64,000 bases of DNA from Christiangramia gaetbulicola (GTDB lineage: Bacteria; Bacteroidota; Bacteroidia; Flavobacteriales; Flavobacteriaceae). The notes beneath the pieces were generated by a model. The model saw only the letters and a list, made by a program, of their open reading frames with translations. It was not told the origin of the DNA and searched no databases. This document shows, in pieces, positions 61,985 to 64,000 of the stretch (positions are counted from its first letter, which is position 1; each line of letters starts with the position of its first letter). A program made the translations under genes and the position numbers. The stretch covers positions 682,001 through 746,000 of the forward strand of contig NZ_QBKQ01000002.1 in assembly GCF_003054225.1 (NCBI RefSeq), written 5' to 3'.

Positions 61985-62575
61985 ATGCGAGTTATTTCAT
62001 TATTTATATTGCTGATCATTTCCTCTTTCGCCCAGGCCCAAAATGAGATCTTACCGGCCGAAATCCAGATAAAAACCGCCGTTCTCGCCGCTCCCGAATC
62101 TAAACAAAGCGGAGCAAAGGTTTATGGTTATAACCAGCAGGGTGAACTGGTAGTTCTAAGAAAAGGTTCTAATAACCTTATTTGCATTGCCGACGATCCT
62201 GAGTTCGAAGGCATTCAGGTTGCCTGTTATTCCGAAAAGCTGGAGCCGTTCATGTCCAGGGGACGTGAACTTTCGAGCCAGGGAAAATCTGAAATGGAAA
62301 AAAGAAGAATTCGTAAAGAGGAAGCCGACTCCGGGAAACTTAAAATGCCAGATAGTCCCAGCACTCTTTATGTTTTTTCCGGTTCCGATGAAAATTATGA
62401 TAAAACGACCGGAGATTTGAAAGATGGAAAGTTCAGGTATGTTGTATATATACCTTATGCCACCACAGAATCCACCGGACTTCCAGATAAGCCGGAAGCT
62501 CCCGGAATGCCCTGGTTAATGGATCCTGGAACCCATCGTGCCCATATCATGATTAGCCCTGTAGCAAAGGAATAG
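61985..62575 (+). CDS. Secreted hypothetical protein
   Basis: 196 residues with a signal peptide (cleavage near FAQAQ, residue 20). The mature part has GAKVYGYNQQGELVVLRKGS, NNLICIADDPEFEGIQVACY, and the C-terminal MPWLMDPGTHRAHIMISPVA. The last is a His-containing segment that looks like a conserved end, but I do not recognise the family. Two cysteines (CIADD, ACYSEK) may form a disulfide. Single gene 68 bp behind the metallo-hydrolase, convergent with DUF302. Confidence 0.63.
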   Translation: MRVISLFILLIISSFAQAQNEILPAEIQIKTAVLAAPESKQSGAKVYGYNQQGELVVLRKGSNNLICIADDPEFEGIQVACYSEKLEPFMSRGRELSSQGKSEMEKRRIRKEEADSGKLKMPDSPSTLYVFSGSDENYDKTTGDLKDGKFRYVVYIPYATTESTGLPDKPEAPGMPWLMDPGTHRAHIMISPVAKE

Positions 62576-62578
62576 GTT

Positions 62579-62965
62579 TTAAATGTTCTGCACCACTTTT
62601 TGCAATTTGCCGGCAATGTCCTGAGCAACATCATTTAGCTTGCTATTTTCCACAGCTTGCATAGAGGCCAGTGGATTTACCGCTGCTACTTCTACCTCAT
62701 TCTCATTAATTTGCTGAAGGATGACATTGCAGGGTAACATGGTTCCTATCTTATCCTCGCTTCCAATTGCCTTATAGGCATAAGGAGCATTGCAGGCTCC
62801 CAGAATATGATATCTCCTGAAGTCGACATCCAGTTTCTTCTTGAAAGTTTCATTCACGTTGATCTCGGTCAGCACTCCAAAGCCTTCTTTTTCAAGTTCT
62901 TTTTTCGTCCTGTCCATGATGTCATCAAAATCTCCTTTTATCTTCCTGTTATAATAATAGTCCAT
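62579..62965 (-). CDS. DUF302 family protein
   Basis: 128 residues. DDIMDRTKKELEKEGFGVLT and VNETFKKKLDVDFRRYHILG, with CNAPYAYKAIGSEDKIGTML and PCNVILQQINENEVEVAAVN, follow the DUF302 order, with the cysteine-containing ILGACNAP and LPCNV segments. The fold binds small molecules, and related proteins are linked to stress and heavy-metal responses, but the function is not established. It is cytosolic and reads divergently from Hsp20. Confidence 0.9.
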   Translation of the reverse strand: MDYYYNRKIKGDFDDIMDRTKKELEKEGFGVLTEINVNETFKKKLDVDFRRYHILGACNAPYAYKAIGSEDKIGTMLPCNVILQQINENEVEVAAVNPLASMQAVENSKLNDVAQDIAGKLQKVVQNI

Positions 62966-63138
62966 GATCTTTGATTTAAATTATTGGTCCTAAAACACCG
63001 GTAAGTCCGGTATCATAAACCTCTCTAATTTATTGATATATAATTTTTTGAATACTGATCTTCGTCATGTTTTTTCCCTTTTTAATTAAGTAAATTCAAG
63101 GGTCAAAATAAAGGAGTAATAATCTAAAAATTAAAGTT

Positions 63139-63579
63139 ATGTCACTGGTTAAATCAAAAAAGCAAAGATTCCCTTTAATTAATGGTGGACTTGCTAAATC
63201 ATTTGGATTAGATGATTTTTTCTATGATGACTTCTTTACAAAAAGAGATCTTCCTGCTATGAATGTAAAAGAACATGAAGACGATTTTGAGATCGAATTT
63301 GCAGTTCCCGGATATTCAAAAGAAGATTTTGAAGTAAGTATCGAAGATGATGTTCTCTATGTTTCAGCAGATAAAAGTTTGGAAAATGTAGAGGATGAAG
63401 ACGACTATACTCGAAGAGAATTTAGTTACTCTAGTTTCCAAAAAACTCTTCAATTACCAAAAAGTGTAGATCCTTCCAAAGATGTGAAGGCTAAATACAA
63501 AAACGGGGTATTAAAACTAACCTTAATGAAAGATGCCGAAAATAAGAAATCACGAAGAAAAGAGATCGAGATTTCCTAA
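63139..63579 (+). CDS. Hsp20/alpha-crystallin family small heat shock protein
   Basis: 146 residues. The alpha-crystallin domain starts DLPAMNVKEHEDDFEIEFAV (residues 44-63), continues with PGYSKEDFEVSIEDDVLYVS and KTLQLPKSVDPSKDVKAKYK, and ends with the conserved NGVLKLTLMK (G-x-L motif). It is an ATP-independent holdase chaperone. The C-terminal RRKEIEIS contains the I-x-I anchor for oligomer formation. It lies 175 bp from the divergent DUF302 gene and has its own terminator downstream, so it is probably a single stress-induced gene. Confidence 0.93.
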   Translation: MSLVKSKKQRFPLINGGLAKSFGLDDFFYDDFFTKRDLPAMNVKEHEDDFEIEFAVPGYSKEDFEVSIEDDVLYVSADKSLENVEDEDDYTRREFSYSSFQKTLQLPKSVDPSKDVKAKYKNGVLKLTLMKDAENKKSRRKEIEIS

Positions 63580-63600
63580 AAAGACGGCCTAACCAAGAAG

Positions 63601-63631
63601 AGAAAAGCTGAACCTAAAGTTCAGCTTTTCT
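63601..63631. terminator. Bidirectional hairpin terminator
   Basis: 13-bp perfect stem AGAAAAGCTGAAC / GTTCAGCTTTTCT around loop CTAAA. It lies between the convergent Hsp20 and DUF2892 genes. Confidence 0.85.
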
Positions 63632-63642
63632 TATGAATGCTA

Positions 63643-63849
63643 TTAGGAATTCAATCTACAGGTACGAATACCAAATAATCTGTAAAGCGGACAAAACCTT
63701 ACAAAACCAGTGATCACAAATATCGCTGCCAGGGCAAGTAGAATATATGCCAGGGTGCCTTCGATCATTTCCTGTGAATAAAGAATTAAAACTCCTAATG
63801 CTATTAATATCCTTATCACCTGGTCTGTATGTCCCATATTTTTTTTCAT
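63643..63849 (-). CDS. DUF2892 (YgaP-like) inner-membrane protein
   Basis: 68 residues. The family start MKKNMGHTDQVIRILIALGV is followed by a second helix (LAYILLALAAIFVITGFVRF) and CPLYRLFGIRTC, the C-P-L-Y-x-x-x-G motif of the DUF2892 membrane domain. In YgaP this domain is fused to a rhodanese. Here a rhodanese-like gene lies 18 bp upstream on the same strand, so the two probably act together in sulfur or redox transfer. Confidence 0.92.
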   Translation of the reverse strand: MKKNMGHTDQVIRILIALGVLILYSQEMIEGTLAYILLALAAIFVITGFVRFCPLYRLFGIRTCRLNS

Positions 63850-63867
63850 AATACTTAATTTAAATTA

Positions 63868-64000
63868 CTACAATAATGATTTAGGTAAGGTATATTCAGA
63901 CCTGGGAACCTTGGTTGCCAGAATATCTTTAAAGCCACCTCTTAGATCTGCAAACGACTCCCATCCTCTTTGTTTTAATATAGATGCGGCGATCATACTT
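63868..64000 (-). CDS. Rhodanese-like protein, C-terminal part only
   Basis: A reverse-strand frame runs off the right edge. The visible 43 residues start SMIAASILKQRGWESFADLR and continue with GGFKDILATKVP. That is the C-terminal half of a rhodanese domain, just behind its C-x-G-G-x-R-S loop, as in MBL-fold hydrolase/rhodanese fusions. Its catalytic Cys would lie outside the window. The stop is 18 bp before DUF2892, which marks an operon. Confidence 0.75.
   Translation of the reverse strand, partial: SMIAASILKQRGWESFADLRGGFKDILATKVPRSEYTLPKSLL

Noticed and set aside
1-64000. tRNA, rRNA or integrase genes
   Set aside because: I looked for cloverleaf-like T-arms and for tyrosine-recombinase motifs in the listed proteins and found none; a dedicated search could still detect something missed by eye.

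Overview
The window looks like a chromosomal segment of a Flavobacteriaceae bacterium (Bacteroidota). Supporting signs are an AT-rich sequence, many small signal-peptide lipoproteins, a SusC/TonB-type receptor with a carboxypeptidase-like N-terminal domain, and families typical of the phylum (DUF6090, DUF6660-like, two-component-regulator propellers). Few genes have strong Shine-Dalgarno sites. I cannot name the genus securely; a marine Gramella/Christiangramia-like organism would fit. No rRNA, tRNA, CRISPR array, transposase or phage gene was recognised.

Positions 1 to about 28,500 form an accessory region built as a tandem array. Single genes, or rarely pairs, alternate with directly repeated, imperfectly palindromic elements of about 130-160 bp. 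The elements have the layout of integron attC sites: short complementary outer boxes, an unpaired spacer, a second pair of boxes with one extra base in the left box, and a partly self-complementary centre. The key observation is that the variable outer bases at the right end of one repeat are complementary to the left end of the NEXT repeat and not to the repeat's own left end. This is expected if each unit (gene plus downstream repeat) was once a circular cassette. It holds for the intact repeats between 613 and about 6,320 and again at 15.2-15.8 kb. Repeats are nearly identical at the left and increasingly eroded to the right, as expected if new units enter at an end left of position 1. No integrase lies in the window. 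Cargo is mostly unknown secreted or lipoprotein genes, plus a DUF4238 protein, an esterase, an S41 protease, a Tat-exported amidase, a DUF6624 lipoprotein, a cupin, a VOC protein, a DUF4386 protein, a propeller lipoprotein and a class C beta-lactamase-like hydrolase. An inverted TonB-receptor/DUF6660-like pair (16.7-19.2 kb) and an inverted NHL-propeller lipoprotein (21.3-23.1 kb) lie inside it with their own terminators.

From about 28.6 kb the sequence becomes a more ordinary, somewhat more GC-rich chromosomal region. It holds a DUF4440-type protein, a YfcC transporter, a frameshifted secreted protein, an outer-membrane porin-like protein, an MltF-like transglycosylase and a giant UvrA paralogue with four ABC modules. 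These are followed by a flavin amine oxidase, a TlpA-like thioredoxin lipoprotein, a D-2-hydroxyacid dehydrogenase with a RidA-fold protein, a YtcJ-like amidohydrolase, an AtoE-like transporter and a DoxX-MarR-oxidoreductase-glyoxalase operon.

The last 12 kb carry signalling and stress genes. There is a ferredoxin-adenylate cyclase-globin fusion, a bestrophin, two GNAT acetyltransferases and a membrane-anchored YheO/PAS protein. An ATP-cone-nuclease gene overlaps a beta-CASP metallo-hydrolase gene, and these are followed by DUF302, Hsp20, DUF2892 and rhodanese genes, a set that suggests a stress or redox neighbourhood.
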